From Novilysobacter_A longmucuonensis (lineage in GTDB: Bacteria; Pseudomonadota; Gammaproteobacteria; Xanthomonadales; Xanthomonadaceae), in contig NZ_JBJMAW010000004.1 of the NCBI RefSeq assembly GCF_046600735.1, positions 124,001-188,000 of the forward strand: 64,000 nt of DNA, written 5' to 3'. The position numbers were made by a program, and so were the translations under genes. The notes under the pieces were generated by a model. That model worked only from the letters and a program-made list of their open reading frames with translations, had not been told where the DNA came from and ran no database searches. Shown one piece after another: positions 26,664 to 35,196 of this stretch (its first letter is position 1; each line of letters opens with the position of its first letter).

Positions 26664-27395
26664 ATGAAACCTGCAACCTGCCCGCGCGTGCTGCTGGTCG
26701 AGGACGACCCGACCAGCCGCGCATTCCTGACTGCCGCCGCCGTGCGCACCCCGGCCGAAACCGACAGCGCCGACTGCATGTCGGCCGCACTGGCGCTCGC
26801 CGATGGCGAGCCCTACGACCTGTGGTTGTTCGATGCGCAGCTGCCCGACGGCTCGGGCATCGAACTGTTGCGGCAGCTGCGCGAACGGCACGCGGATACG
26901 CCGGCGCTCGCACACACCGCGTGCAGCGAGCCGTCCACGCATGCAGCGCTGCGTGCGGCCGGCTTCGCCGATGTCGTGGTCAAGCCCTTGCCCGCTGCCG
27001 CCGTGCAGGCGGCGATACGCGGCGTGCTGGGGCTTGCGGCTGCGCCGGAGGCGATCGGGCCATCGCCGCACGAGGGGCCCATGCCGCTATGGGACGATGA
27101 TGGCGCCGCGCTCGCACTCAACGGCAACCGCGAGCACGTGCAGGTCCTGCGCGGGCTGTTCCTGCAGGAACTGGCGCAGGCCGGCACACGCATCGGCGAG
27201 GCCCTTCGGCGCGGCGATGTTCTCGAGGCGCAGCAGGAGCTGCACAAGCTGAGGGCCAGCTGCGGCTTTGTAGGTGCCAGCCGCCTCGCCGCCGCGGTGC
27301 ACGCGTTGGCGTTGCAGCCGCGACAGGAGGGGCTGTGCAAGGGCTTCACGCAAGCGGTGTACGAGACGCTCGACAGCCACGGCGCGGGTGATTGA
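26664..27395 (+). CDS. Response regulator with C-terminal Hpt domain
   Basis: 243 residues. Receiver domain at about 1-125: acidic pair in VEDDPTS, phospho-acceptor aspartate in LWLFDAQLPDG, conserved lysine in VVVKPLP. An Hpt-type four-helix domain at about 140-240 has the phosphohistidine in LHKLRASCGFVGA. No DNA-binding or output domain. It probably shuttles phosphate within a relay whose sensor kinase is not in the window. Divergent from ydbH, with 34 bp between the two start codons. Confidence 0.82.
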   Translation: MKPATCPRVLLVEDDPTSRAFLTAAAVRTPAETDSADCMSAALALADGEPYDLWLFDAQLPDGSGIELLRQLRERHADTPALAHTACSEPSTHAALRAAGFADVVVKPLPAAAVQAAIRGVLGLAAAPEAIGPSPHEGPMPLWDDDGAALALNGNREHVQVLRGLFLQELAQAGTRIGEALRRGDVLEAQQELHKLRASCGFVGASRLAAAVHALALQPRQEGLCKGFTQAVYETLDSHGAGD

Positions 27396-27499
27396 GCCAA
27401 TGCACATCCGTTGGCGCGGCTGCCCTGAAGATGCGCCAGCGCAGCCTGCCGCGCTCGGCCGGCGGGCCTAGGTACTCGACTGCGCCGGGTGCCGGGTGC

Positions 27500-27522
27500 A
27501 GCGGAGCAAGCTCCGCTCTACC
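27500..27522. repeat. GTAG-type REP (class E)
   Basis: On the minus strand GGTAGAGCGGAGCTTGCTCC, completed by GCT: an 18-bp perfect palindrome AGCGGAGCAAGCTCCGCT headed by GGTAG. It lies between the convergent response-regulator and recO genes. Confidence 0.75.
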
Positions 27523-27534
27523 GTACGGGTCGCT

Positions 27535-28296
27535 TCAGCAAACTGGGTTGCCTGGGTCCGGCGCAGGCGGCTTCGGCGCGACCCGCGCCAGCTCCCCCAG
27601 CATCTCCCACGACTTCAGCCCGCGCGGGCCCAGGTGATGCGCCAGTACGCCCCGCATCGCGCGGCGCAGGCCACTGAGGTCCTCGCTCGCCGGCTCGCGG
27701 TCGCGCGCCAGGCACAGCAACGCCTGGCCGGTCGCCGCGCCGGCGCGGTCGGCCGCGCCTCTGTCGCTGAGCAGCCGCCGGGGGCCTTGTTCGGGGTCGA
27801 GCCGGTAGCGCGCGGCCGGATCGATCGCCTGCCCGTCGCCGTCGTGGTGCCAGTCGAAACCGAAACCGAGCGCCTCCAGCAGGTCGCGCTCGAAGCGCCG
27901 TAGTGTCCACCCCAGTGGCTCGCCCGCGCGCAGGCGCTCGCGGGTGATCGCATAGGCCACGAACAGGTCCGGCTGCGGCTCCTGCCTCGGCGCCAGCCGC
28001 AGCGTCACCTCGTTGAGATAGAACCCCGCCAGCATCGCCTCGCCACCCAACCTGGGCGCGACATCCAGCGCCTCGGCCGAGACCAGCCGTGCCAGCTCGC
28101 CACGCAGCACGGCATCGAAACGGATCGACTGCAACGGCTGCAACGCCGCCCGCAGCACCTGCCGCTTGGGCCCCTGCACCCCGCGCGCGACCAGCCCGAG
28201 CCGCCCATGTCGCGCACTGAGCACCTCGACCAGCAGGCTGGTCTCGCGCCACGGGCGCGCATGCAGGACGAAGGCGGGTTCGGCGGTCAGGCGCAT
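27535..28296 (-). CDS. recO: DNA repair protein RecO
   Basis: Recombination mediator that loads RecA onto SSB-coated DNA with RecR (also in this window). 253 residues: N-terminal OB fold (FVLHARPWRETSLLVEVLS), then a helical domain. The ATG at 28294-28296 is in contact with a nine-copy GGGACTC tandem repeat, so the usual ribosome-binding position is repeat DNA (GAGTCCC units on the coding strand) with no Shine-Dalgarno sequence. No better start is visible. Confidence 0.93.
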   Translation of the reverse strand: MRLTAEPAFVLHARPWRETSLLVEVLSARHGRLGLVARGVQGPKRQVLRAALQPLQSIRFDAVLRGELARLVSAEALDVAPRLGGEAMLAGFYLNEVTLRLAPRQEPQPDLFVAYAITRERLRAGEPLGWTLRRFERDLLEALGFGFDWHHDGDGQAIDPAARYRLDPEQGPRRLLSDRGAADRAGAATGQALLCLARDREPASEDLSGLRRAMRGVLAHHLGPRGLKSWEMLGELARVAPKPPAPDPGNPVC

Positions 28297-28362
28297 GGGA
28301 CTCGGGACTCGGGACTCGGGACTCGGGACTCGGGACTCGGGACTCGGGACTCGGGACTCGGG
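28297..28362. repeat. Heptanucleotide tandem repeat (GGGACTC) x 9.4
   Basis: Perfect 7-bp tandem repeat of 66 bp beginning at the base next to the recO start codon. About four inverted copies (CCCGAGT units, one imperfect) lie at 28481-28513 near the era stop, so the two arrays could pair over an interval of about 120 bp. Confidence 0.97.
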
Positions 28363-28374
28363 AAAGGCTAAACC

Positions 28375-28461
28375 CTGTCATCCAAGCGCAGCGAGGAATC
28401 TGCTTCTGGCTCGAAGCCACCAAGACGAACAGCAGGTCCCTCGCTGCGCTCGGAATGAGAG
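28375..28461. repeat. Interspersed element with AGCGCAGCGAGGAA ends
   Basis: CAAGCGCAGCGAGGAATCTG at its left end and the inverted TCCCTCGCTGCGCTCGGAATG at its right end enclose about 35 bp. A second copy with the same end sequences but a different middle is at 61061-61140. Confidence 0.75.
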
Positions 28462-28516
28462 ATGCCGTTGCTGTCGCTCCCCCGAGTCCCGGGTCCCGAG
28501 TCCCGAGTCCCGGCCT

Positions 28517-29422
28517 TCAATCGTGATACCCGAACGTCCGCAGCGCCGCCTCGTCGTCCGACCAGCCCTCGCGCACGCGGACCCAGGTTTCCAGGAACAC
28601 CTTGGCGTCGAACAAGCGCTCCATCTGTTGCCGCGCCTTGGTGCCGATCTCGCGCAGGCGCTCGCCGCCCTTGCCGATCACGATCGCCTTCTGGCCATCG
28701 CGTTCGACCCAGATCACCGCACCGATGCGCAGCATGGACCCGTCGACGGCGAAACTCTCGACCTCGACCGTGGTCGCGTACGGCAGCTCTTCGCCGAGCT
28801 GGCGCATCAGCTGTTCGCGGACCATCTCGCCGGCGAGGAAACGCTGGCTCTTGTCGGTGATCTCGTCCTCGCCAAAGAGCGCCTCCTGCGCGGGCAAATG
28901 TTGGAGCACGTCCTTGACCAGCGCCTCCAGGCCCTTGCGCTTGAGCGCGGATATCGGATGCACGCCGGCAAAGTCGCGGCCTTCGCTGATCTTGCCCAGG
29001 TACGGCAGCAGGACGGTCTTGTCCTTGAGCCGATCGACCTGGTTGACCACCAGGATCACCGGCAGGCCGGCGCCCCGTAGCGCTTCGTAGGCGAACGTAT
29101 CGGCCTCGTCCCACTGGCCGGCGCGCACCACCAGCAGGGCGACGTCCACGCCCGCGAGCGCGCCGCGTGCCGCGCGGTTCATCCAGCGATGCATCGCGCT
29201 TGCGGTCGAAGCGCCCTGGTCGCGGTGCAGGCCGGGCGTGTCGACCAGCACCAACTGACCTTCCGGGAAGGTCGCAATGCCGAGCAGGCGATGACGCGTG
29301 GTCTGCGGGCGCGGCGAGACGATGCTGACCTTGGCCCCGACCAGCGCGTTGGTCAGGGTCGACTTGCCGACGTTGGGACGGCCGATGACGGCGACGTGGC
29401 CGGCGCGATGATCTGGGTTCAT
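28517..29422 (-). CDS. era: GTPase Era
   Basis: Essential GTPase for 30S subunit maturation that binds near the 16S rRNA 3' end. 301 residues. P-loop GRPNVGKS at 14-21, DTPG in LVDTPGLH, NQVD as the fourth G motif, and a C-terminal KH domain (AIVIGKGGERLREIG). It follows rnc by 131 bp, whereas in many relatives they overlap; the gap here holds a REP pair. Confidence 0.96.
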   Translation of the reverse strand: MNPDHRAGHVAVIGRPNVGKSTLTNALVGAKVSIVSPRPQTTRHRLLGIATFPEGQLVLVDTPGLHRDQGASTASAMHRWMNRAARGALAGVDVALLVVRAGQWDEADTFAYEALRGAGLPVILVVNQVDRLKDKTVLLPYLGKISEGRDFAGVHPISALKRKGLEALVKDVLQHLPAQEALFGEDEITDKSQRFLAGEMVREQLMRQLGEELPYATTVEVESFAVDGSMLRIGAVIWVERDGQKAIVIGKGGERLREIGTKARQQMERLFDAKVFLETWVRVREGWSDDEAALRTFGYHD

Positions 29423-29474
29423 GCGGGAATTGTAGGCAGTTCGGCGTGGGCCGGGGTGAGTGCCGACGTGCCCT

Positions 29475-29556
29475 GCAGGCGCGCCCCATGGGCGCGAGCT
29501 TTTCAGACCGTCCGCCGCGCGTCAGGCCACGCGGTCGCGCCCATGGGGCGCTCCTA
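29475..29556. repeat. GTAG-type REP pair (class A variant)
   Basis: The right unit, 29532-29556, reads GTAGGAGCGCCCCATGGGCG on the minus strand and supplies the TAG stop of rnc. The left unit, 29475-29499, is a plus-strand relative with the head degraded to GCAGGC. Same variant as 4944-4982. Confidence 0.8.
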
Positions 29557-30234
29557 CAAGAGCTGCTCTTTACCGCGTGCGACCTGGATCGCCGCCAGCG
29601 CGGCCTCGGCGGCCACCTGCTCGGCGCTGCGCCGGGAGTTGCCCTCGCCTTCGGTCAGCAGCACCGGCTCGGCCACGCGGCAACTGACCCGGAAAGTCTT
29701 GGCGTGGTCCTCGCCGCTCTCGGCGACCAGCTCATAGACCGGCAGCGGCTTCTGGCGGCCCTGGAGCCATTCCTGCAGCCGGGTCTTGGCGTCCTTGCCG
29801 ACCTTGTTGGGCGGCGGCAATGCCGCCATCGCCGGTTCGAACCACGGCAACACCGCGGCGCGGCAGGTTTCGAAATCGGCGTCGAGGTAGATCGCCGCGA
29901 CCACCGCCTCCAACGCGTCGGCAAGAATCGAGTCCCGGCGGTGCCCGCCTGACTTCATCTCGCCCGGCCCCAGGGTCAGGCGCGCCCCGAGCTCGAGCTC
30001 ACGCGCGATCGGCGCCAGCGCCGATTCGCGCACCAGCTCGGCGCGCGCGCGGGTCAGCGCGCCTTCGTCGACACCGGGCCAGCGCAGGTACAGCGCCTCG
30101 GCGGTGATCAGGTTGACCAGCGCATCGCCGAGAAACTCCAGCCGCTCGTTGTGCGGGGCGCCGGCACTGCGATGGGTCAGGGCCTGCGCGAGCAGGTCCT
30201 GGTTCGCGAACCGGTAGGCGATGCGATCAGTCAA
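29554..30234 (-). CDS. rnc: Ribonuclease III
   Basis: Cleaves double-stranded RNA in rRNA processing and antisense regulation. 226 residues: catalytic signature NERLEFLGDALVN at 29-41, second acidic cluster in DSILADALEAVVAAIYLD, and a double-stranded-RNA-binding domain at about 150-222. It overlaps the DUF4845 gene by 8 bp upstream. The stop codon TAG is the TAG of a GTAG repeat, so the last residues before it (GKEQLL) abut the repeat. Confidence 0.96.
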   Translation of the reverse strand: MTDRIAYRFANQDLLAQALTHRSAGAPHNERLEFLGDALVNLITAEALYLRWPGVDEGALTRARAELVRESALAPIARELELGARLTLGPGEMKSGGHRRDSILADALEAVVAAIYLDADFETCRAAVLPWFEPAMAALPPPNKVGKDAKTRLQEWLQGRQKPLPVYELVAESGEDHAKTFRVSCRVAEPVLLTEGEGNSRRSAEQVAAEAALAAIQVARGKEQLL

Positions 30235-30604
30235 TCCCGCCCCGGCGAATGTTGCCGACCGCGTGGAACCTGCCGACCACGTCGAGGTTGCCGATCAGCG
30301 GCTTGCGCACCTCGTACTCGACGGTCATCACGAAACCGGCGTCGCGACGCTTGATGTCTAGGTGCTCGCGCTTGATGTTCTCGGCATAGCTGACGTACAG
30401 CCGGCGGAAAAACAGGTCGCGGATCTGCGCCGGACTGCGGTCGGCCATGCCGGGTTCCTCCTCCATCGCGCCCAGCGCCTGCTTGACCGAGTAGTACTCC
30501 GAATACATCGGGATCAACTTCATGCCCATGTAGACGAACACGCCGACCACCGCCAGCACGATGATGAACCCGATCAGGGTCATGCCACGTTGCGTACGTT
30601 TCAT
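30227..30604 (-). CDS. DUF4845 domain-containing membrane protein
   Basis: 125 residues from ATG 30604. One N-terminal transmembrane helix (GMTLIGFIIVLAVVGVFVYM) preceded by basic residues, resembling a type IV pilin-like leader, then a periplasmic domain. This small protein is regularly found between lepB and rnc in gammaproteobacteria. Function unknown. It overlaps rnc by 8 bp, so translation is probably coupled. Confidence 0.87.
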   Translation of the reverse strand: MKRTQRGMTLIGFIIVLAVVGVFVYMGMKLIPMYSEYYSVKQALGAMEEEPGMADRSPAQIRDLFFRRLYVSYAENIKREHLDIKRRDAGFVMTVEYEVRKPLIGNLDVVGRFHAVGNIRRGGID

Positions 30605-30666
30605 CCGGTTGCTCCCCCTAAGTGTGCTGTCGCCATTGCCGCGGAATGGCCCGGACCGGGCCACGG

Positions 30667-31452
30667 TCACGGGATGCTGCTGCCGATGCGCGAGAAATCG
30701 ATATCCCCATCGAAGTTCATCCAGATCAGGAACGCCTTGCCCCGCAGCGCCCGCTCGGGCAGGTAGCCCCAGTATCGGCTGTCTTCGCTATTGTCGCGAT
30801 TGTCGCCCATCACGAAATAGTGACCTTCCGGTACCACCCACTCGCCCTGGCCCTGGTCCAGGAACGGCAGGTTGAGACGTTCCAGCACGGTATGCGACCC
30901 GTCCGCCAGGTGCTCGCGCAGCTCCTCCGCGCCGGTCATCTCGATGCCGTTGCCGATACCCCGGTAGGCGCCGAGCGCCTCGTAACGCAGCGGCTCGCCA
31001 TTGATGAAAACGGTGTTGTCGCGATACGCGATGCGGTCACCGGGCAGGCCCATGACCCGCTTGATCCAGTCCTGGTCGGGGTGGTGCGGCGGCCGGAACA
31101 CCACCACGTCGCCGCGCTCGGGCGCGCCCAGGTCGACGAACTTGTGGTTGTTGATCGGCAGGCGCAGCCCGTAGGCGAACTTGTTGACCAGGATGAAGTC
31201 GCCGGTCAGCAGGGTCGGCATCATCGAGTTGGACGGGATGCGAAAAGGTTCTGCGATGAAGCTTCGCAGGATCAGCACCGCCAGCAGCACCGGGAAAAAG
31301 GCCTTGGAGTAGTCGACCAGGACCGGGTCCTTGCCGTCGTCGAGCAGGCTTTCGTTGGCCGCGCGGCGCTTGGCGAAGAACAGCCGGTCCAGCAGCCAGA
31401 TGAGGCCGGTGGCGAACGTGAGGCCCACCAGGGCGATTTCGAACCAACGCAT
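30667..31452 (-). CDS. lepB: Signal peptidase I
   Basis: Inner-membrane protease that removes signal peptides of exported proteins. 261 residues. Two N-terminal membrane segments (about 4-22 and 50-66), then the periplasmic catalytic domain: S76 in PSNSMMPTL and K131 in WIKRVMGLPGD form the Ser-Lys dyad; GDNRDNSEDSRYWG is the conserved box further on. Downstream of lepA in the usual order. Confidence 0.95.
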   Translation of the reverse strand: MRWFEIALVGLTFATGLIWLLDRLFFAKRRAANESLLDDGKDPVLVDYSKAFFPVLLAVLILRSFIAEPFRIPSNSMMPTLLTGDFILVNKFAYGLRLPINNHKFVDLGAPERGDVVVFRPPHHPDQDWIKRVMGLPGDRIAYRDNTVFINGEPLRYEALGAYRGIGNGIEMTGAEELREHLADGSHTVLERLNLPFLDQGQGEWVVPEGHYFVMGDNRDNSEDSRYWGYLPERALRGKAFLIWMNFDGDIDFSRIGSSIP

Positions 31453-31475
31453 TAGCTACTCCTGAGCGATCAGAG

Positions 31476-31587
31476 AGCGGGAACGGGAATCAGAGATCGC
31501 GGAACAGGCACCAGCTAACGTGTAAGGCTCGCCCCGCATCGAGCGGCCCGACGCTGCGTAACCACCGTTCCCTGTTCCCGACTCCCC
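31476..31587. repeat. GGGAAC-type inverted heptad repeats
   Basis: GCGGGAACGGGAATC at 31476-31490 and the inverted GTTCCCTGTTCCCGACTCCC at 31566-31585 face each other between lepB and lepA. The heptad period (GGGAACA, GGGAGTC) is related to that of the recO repeat. Similar sequence occurs at 62196-62220. Confidence 0.55.
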
Positions 31588-31598
31588 TATTGCCCGCC

Positions 31599-33392
31599 CT
31601 ACTTGTTATCCACCTGCAACACCGCCAGAAAGGCTTCCTGCGGGATCTCGACCCGGCCCACCTGCTTCATCCGCTTCTTGCCGGCCTTCTGCTTCTCCAG
31701 CAGCTTCTTCTTGCGGCTGATGTCGCCACCGTAGCACTTGGCCAGCACGTTCTTGCGCATCGCCTTGACCGTGCTGCGGGCGATGATCTGCGAGCCGACC
31801 GCGGCCTGGATCGCGACGTCGAACATCTGCCGCGGGATCAGCTCGCGCATCTTCTCGGTGATCTCGCGGCCACGGCGGTCGGCATGGGCGCGGTGGGTGA
31901 TGATGCTCAGCGCGTCGACCTTGTCGCCGTTGATCAGCGTATCGACCAGCACGAACGGGCCGGCCTGGAACCGCAGGAAGTGGTAGTCCAGCGAAGCATA
32001 GCCGCGCGAGACCGACTTGAGCCGGTCGAAGAAGTCCAGCACCACCTCGGCCATCGGCAATTCATAGCTGATCTGCACCTGGTTGCCGAGATAGTTGATG
32101 CCGATCTGGCTGCCGCGTTTTTCCTCGCACAGGGTGATCACGTTGCCGACGTAATCGGGCGGGGTGAGGATGTTGGCGCGGATGATCGGTTCGCGCACTT
32201 CCTCGATCAGGTTGACCTGCGGCAGCTTGGACGGGTTGTCCAGCGGCATCACCGTGCCGTCGGTTTTGAGCACCTCGTAAATGACGGTCGGCGCGGTGCT
32301 GATCAGGTTGAGGTCGTACTCGCGCTCCAGACGCTCCTGCACGATCTCCATGTGCAGCATGCCCAGGAACCCGCAGCGGAAACCGAAGCCCATCGCCTCG
32401 GAGCTTTCCGGCTCGAAGCGCAGCGCAGCGTCGTTGAGGCGAAGCTTGTCCAGCGCCTCGCGCAGGTCCGGGTAGTCGTCGGCATCGACCGGGAACAGGC
32501 CGGCGAACACGCGCGGCTGCATCTCCTGGAAGCCCGGCAGCGGCTTGGACGCCGGATCGCTGGCCAGGGTCAGGGTGTCGCCGACCGGTGCGCCGTGCAC
32601 GTCCTTGATGCTGGCGTTGATCCAGCCGACCTCGCCCGCGCCCAGCCGGGCCATGTCCTTGCGCTTGGGGGTGAACACGCCGACCTTGTCGACCAGGTGG
32701 GTGCGACCGGTCGACATCACCAGGATCTTGCTGCCGGGGGTGATCTCGCCCTGCATGACCCGCACCAGGCTGACCACGCCGAGGTAGTTGTCGAACCACG
32801 AATCGATGATCAGCGCCTGCAGCTTGTCGGTGTCGCGCGGCTTCGGCGGCGGGATGCGGGCGACGATCGCCTCCAGCACATCCTCGATGTTGAGCCCGGT
32901 CTTGGCGCTGATCGCGACCGCATCGGTCGCGTCGATGCCGATGACCGCCTCGATCTCGGCCTTGACCTTCTCGATGTCGGCGGTCGGCAGGTCGATCTTG
33001 TTGAGCACCGGCACCACTTCCAGGCCCTGCTCCACCGCGGTGTAGCAGTTGGCGACCGACTGCGCCTCGACGCCCTGGGCGGCGTCCACCACCAGCAGCG
33101 CGCCCTCGCACGCGGCCAGCGAGCGGCTGACCTCGTAGCTGAAGTCGACGTGGCCGGGGGTGTCGATGAAGTTGAGCTGGTAGGTCGTGCCGTCGCGCGC
33201 GGTGTACGGCAGCGACACGGACTGCGACTTGATGGTGATACCGCGCTCGCGCTCGATCGGGTTGGTGTCGAGCACCTGCGCTTCCATCTCCCGCGAGGTC
33301 AGGCCACCGCACAGGTGGATGATGCGGTCGGCCAGGGTCGATTTGCCGTGGTCGACGTGGGCGATGATCGAAAAATTGCGGATCTGCTGCAT
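31599..33392 (-). CDS. lepA: Elongation factor 4 (LepA)
   Basis: Ribosome-associated translational GTPase, important under ionic stress and in ribosome assembly. 597 residues, the standard length, from ATG 33392 (MQQIRNFSIIAHVDHGKS). G motifs AHVDHGKS, DTPGH and NKID are all present. The C-terminal domain ends in KAGKKRMKQVGRVEIPQEAFLAVL. An ATG five codons upstream is less likely. Confidence 0.97.
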   Translation of the reverse strand: MQQIRNFSIIAHVDHGKSTLADRIIHLCGGLTSREMEAQVLDTNPIERERGITIKSQSVSLPYTARDGTTYQLNFIDTPGHVDFSYEVSRSLAACEGALLVVDAAQGVEAQSVANCYTAVEQGLEVVPVLNKIDLPTADIEKVKAEIEAVIGIDATDAVAISAKTGLNIEDVLEAIVARIPPPKPRDTDKLQALIIDSWFDNYLGVVSLVRVMQGEITPGSKILVMSTGRTHLVDKVGVFTPKRKDMARLGAGEVGWINASIKDVHGAPVGDTLTLASDPASKPLPGFQEMQPRVFAGLFPVDADDYPDLREALDKLRLNDAALRFEPESSEAMGFGFRCGFLGMLHMEIVQERLEREYDLNLISTAPTVIYEVLKTDGTVMPLDNPSKLPQVNLIEEVREPIIRANILTPPDYVGNVITLCEEKRGSQIGINYLGNQVQISYELPMAEVVLDFFDRLKSVSRGYASLDYHFLRFQAGPFVLVDTLINGDKVDALSIITHRAHADRRGREITEKMRELIPRQMFDVAIQAAVGSQIIARSTVKAMRKNVLAKCYGGDISRKKKLLEKQKAGKKRMKQVGRVEIPQEAFLAVLQVDNK

Positions 33393-33539
33393 GCGGGGGC
33401 GCGGCACTTGAGGCTGCGGGGGGCCTGAGGGTAACGGGCGATTATCGCATACGGCAGGCGTGCCAGCGGGGCGGACGCCCCCACAGAAGCGCCCGCCTGG
33501 CGTGCGACAGCTCAGCCTGCCCGCATCAACTTTTCACAA

Positions 33540-35075
33540 TCAGCCTGCCTCGTCCTGCGGCGTCACTGCGATGAACTGGCTGCTGCCGCGGCGGCGGACC
33601 AGCAGCATCACCGTCTCGCCGGACTGGACCTCGGCCAGCGCGCGGTCGAGCTCGGCGGTCGAACCCACCGATGCGCGCCCGACCGAGAGGATGACGTCGC
33701 CCGATTCAACCCCCGCGGCACGCGCGGCCCGGCCGTTGACGCCCGCGATCAGGACGCCCTCGTCGGCTTCCAGGCCCAGCCGCTGCCGCTGCGCCGGGGT
33801 GATGTCCTGCGCGATGAGGCCCAGCGGGTTGGCCGCTGCCGGCGACGACGGCCCGCCGGGACTCGCCGAGGCCGGGCCACGGCCTTCGTTCATCGCCACG
33901 TCGAGTTCGCCCAGCACCACGTCGAGCTCGATGTTGCGGCCGTTGCGGAACAGGGTGATCTCGGTGCGCGTGCCGGGCGCCTTTGCGCCGATCAGCGGCG
34001 GCAGGTCACTGAAGGTGTCGACCGGGCGCCCATCGACGGCGCGGATCACGTCGCCCACTTCCACGCCGGCCTCGCCGGCCGCGCCACCGGGCTGCACGGT
34101 GTTGACCAGCGCGCCACGGGTATCGGGCAGTCCGAGGCCTTCGGCACCCTCGGTCGTGATTGCCTGGATGCCCACGCCCAGCAAGCCGCGGCTGACCCTT
34201 CCGGTGTCGCGCAACTGCTCGGCGGCGTTCATCGCCACGTCGATCGGGATCGCGAAGCTCACCCCCATGTAACCACCGGAGTTGGAGAAGATCTGCGAGT
34301 TGATGCCGACCACCTCGCCGGAGGTGTTGAGCAACGGCCCGCCGGAATTGCCGCGGTTGATCGCCACGTCGGTCTGGATGAACGGCACGTACTGCTGATC
34401 GGCATAGGGATTGCTGCGGCCGACCGCGCTGACGATGCCGGCGGTGACCGAATGCTCCAGCCCGAACGGCGAGCCGATCGCGATCACCCACTGCCCCGCC
34501 TTGGTGGTGCGGGCATTGGCCAGGCGCAGCGATGGCAGATCATCCTCGGCGTCGATCTTGAGCAGGGCTATGTCGGATTGCCGGTCGCTGCCGACCACCT
34601 CGGCCTGGAATTCGCGGCGGTCCGACAGGCGCACCTGCACGGTGTCGGCGCCTTGGACCACGTGGTGATTGGTCAGCACGTAGCCGTCTTCGGAGATCAG
34701 GAATCCGGTGCCTTGCGACACACCGCCGCCGCGAGGGCCTTCTGGCATCCCCGGCATTCCGGGCACGCCGGGTGTGCCGGGGCCGAAGAAGCGGCGGAAG
34801 ATCTCGGGGATCTCCTGCTGGCCCGGCATCTGCTCGCTCGGGCCGCGCCGCGGCTCGGTTTCGGCGCTGATGTTGACCACCGCGGGGCCGACGCGCTGCA
34901 CCAGCGTGGTGAAATCCGGCAGCCCGGTCACGATCGGCGCGGACGGGGTCTCCGATGGAGGTGGCGCGATCGGCTCGGACGCGGCCCGGGAGCCGGGCGA
35001 TTGGGCGGTGCAGGCGATCGGCAGCGATGCGGCGAGCACACCGATCAGGGCAATGGCGCGAAACGGTCGGTTCAT
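33540..35075 (-). CDS. mucD: Periplasmic serine protease (DegP/MucD family)
   Basis: HtrA-type protease and chaperone that degrades misfolded envelope proteins and dampens the sigma-E response. 511 residues: signal sequence ending ASLPIAC (possible lipobox), protease domain with triad H138, D168 and S244 (GNSGGP), and two PDZ domains (about 290-385 and 410-505). A GMPGMPEGPRGG linker is inserted before the protease strand. It follows rpoE and the anti-sigma gene, as expected of a member of that regulon. Confidence 0.94.
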   Translation of the reverse strand: MNRPFRAIALIGVLAASLPIACTAQSPGSRAASEPIAPPPSETPSAPIVTGLPDFTTLVQRVGPAVVNISAETEPRRGPSEQMPGQQEIPEIFRRFFGPGTPGVPGMPGMPEGPRGGGVSQGTGFLISEDGYVLTNHHVVQGADTVQVRLSDRREFQAEVVGSDRQSDIALLKIDAEDDLPSLRLANARTTKAGQWVIAIGSPFGLEHSVTAGIVSAVGRSNPYADQQYVPFIQTDVAINRGNSGGPLLNTSGEVVGINSQIFSNSGGYMGVSFAIPIDVAMNAAEQLRDTGRVSRGLLGVGIQAITTEGAEGLGLPDTRGALVNTVQPGGAAGEAGVEVGDVIRAVDGRPVDTFSDLPPLIGAKAPGTRTEITLFRNGRNIELDVVLGELDVAMNEGRGPASASPGGPSSPAAANPLGLIAQDITPAQRQRLGLEADEGVLIAGVNGRAARAAGVESGDVILSVGRASVGSTAELDRALAEVQSGETVMLLVRRRGSSQFIAVTPQDEAG

Positions 35076-35196
35076 GGAATCGGCCTCGGAGTTGCTGGGA
35101 AATGACAGGAGCGTAGGTCGTGGCCTGGGAAGGCCGCGCGACGGCCAAGGGGCGGCGATGCGGCAAAGTCAGATGCGCGGGATCAGAATCGCGGGA

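Noticed and set aside
28297..28513. CRISPR-like array at the recO heptamers
   Set aside because: The units are 7 bp with no spacers and no cas genes are nearby.
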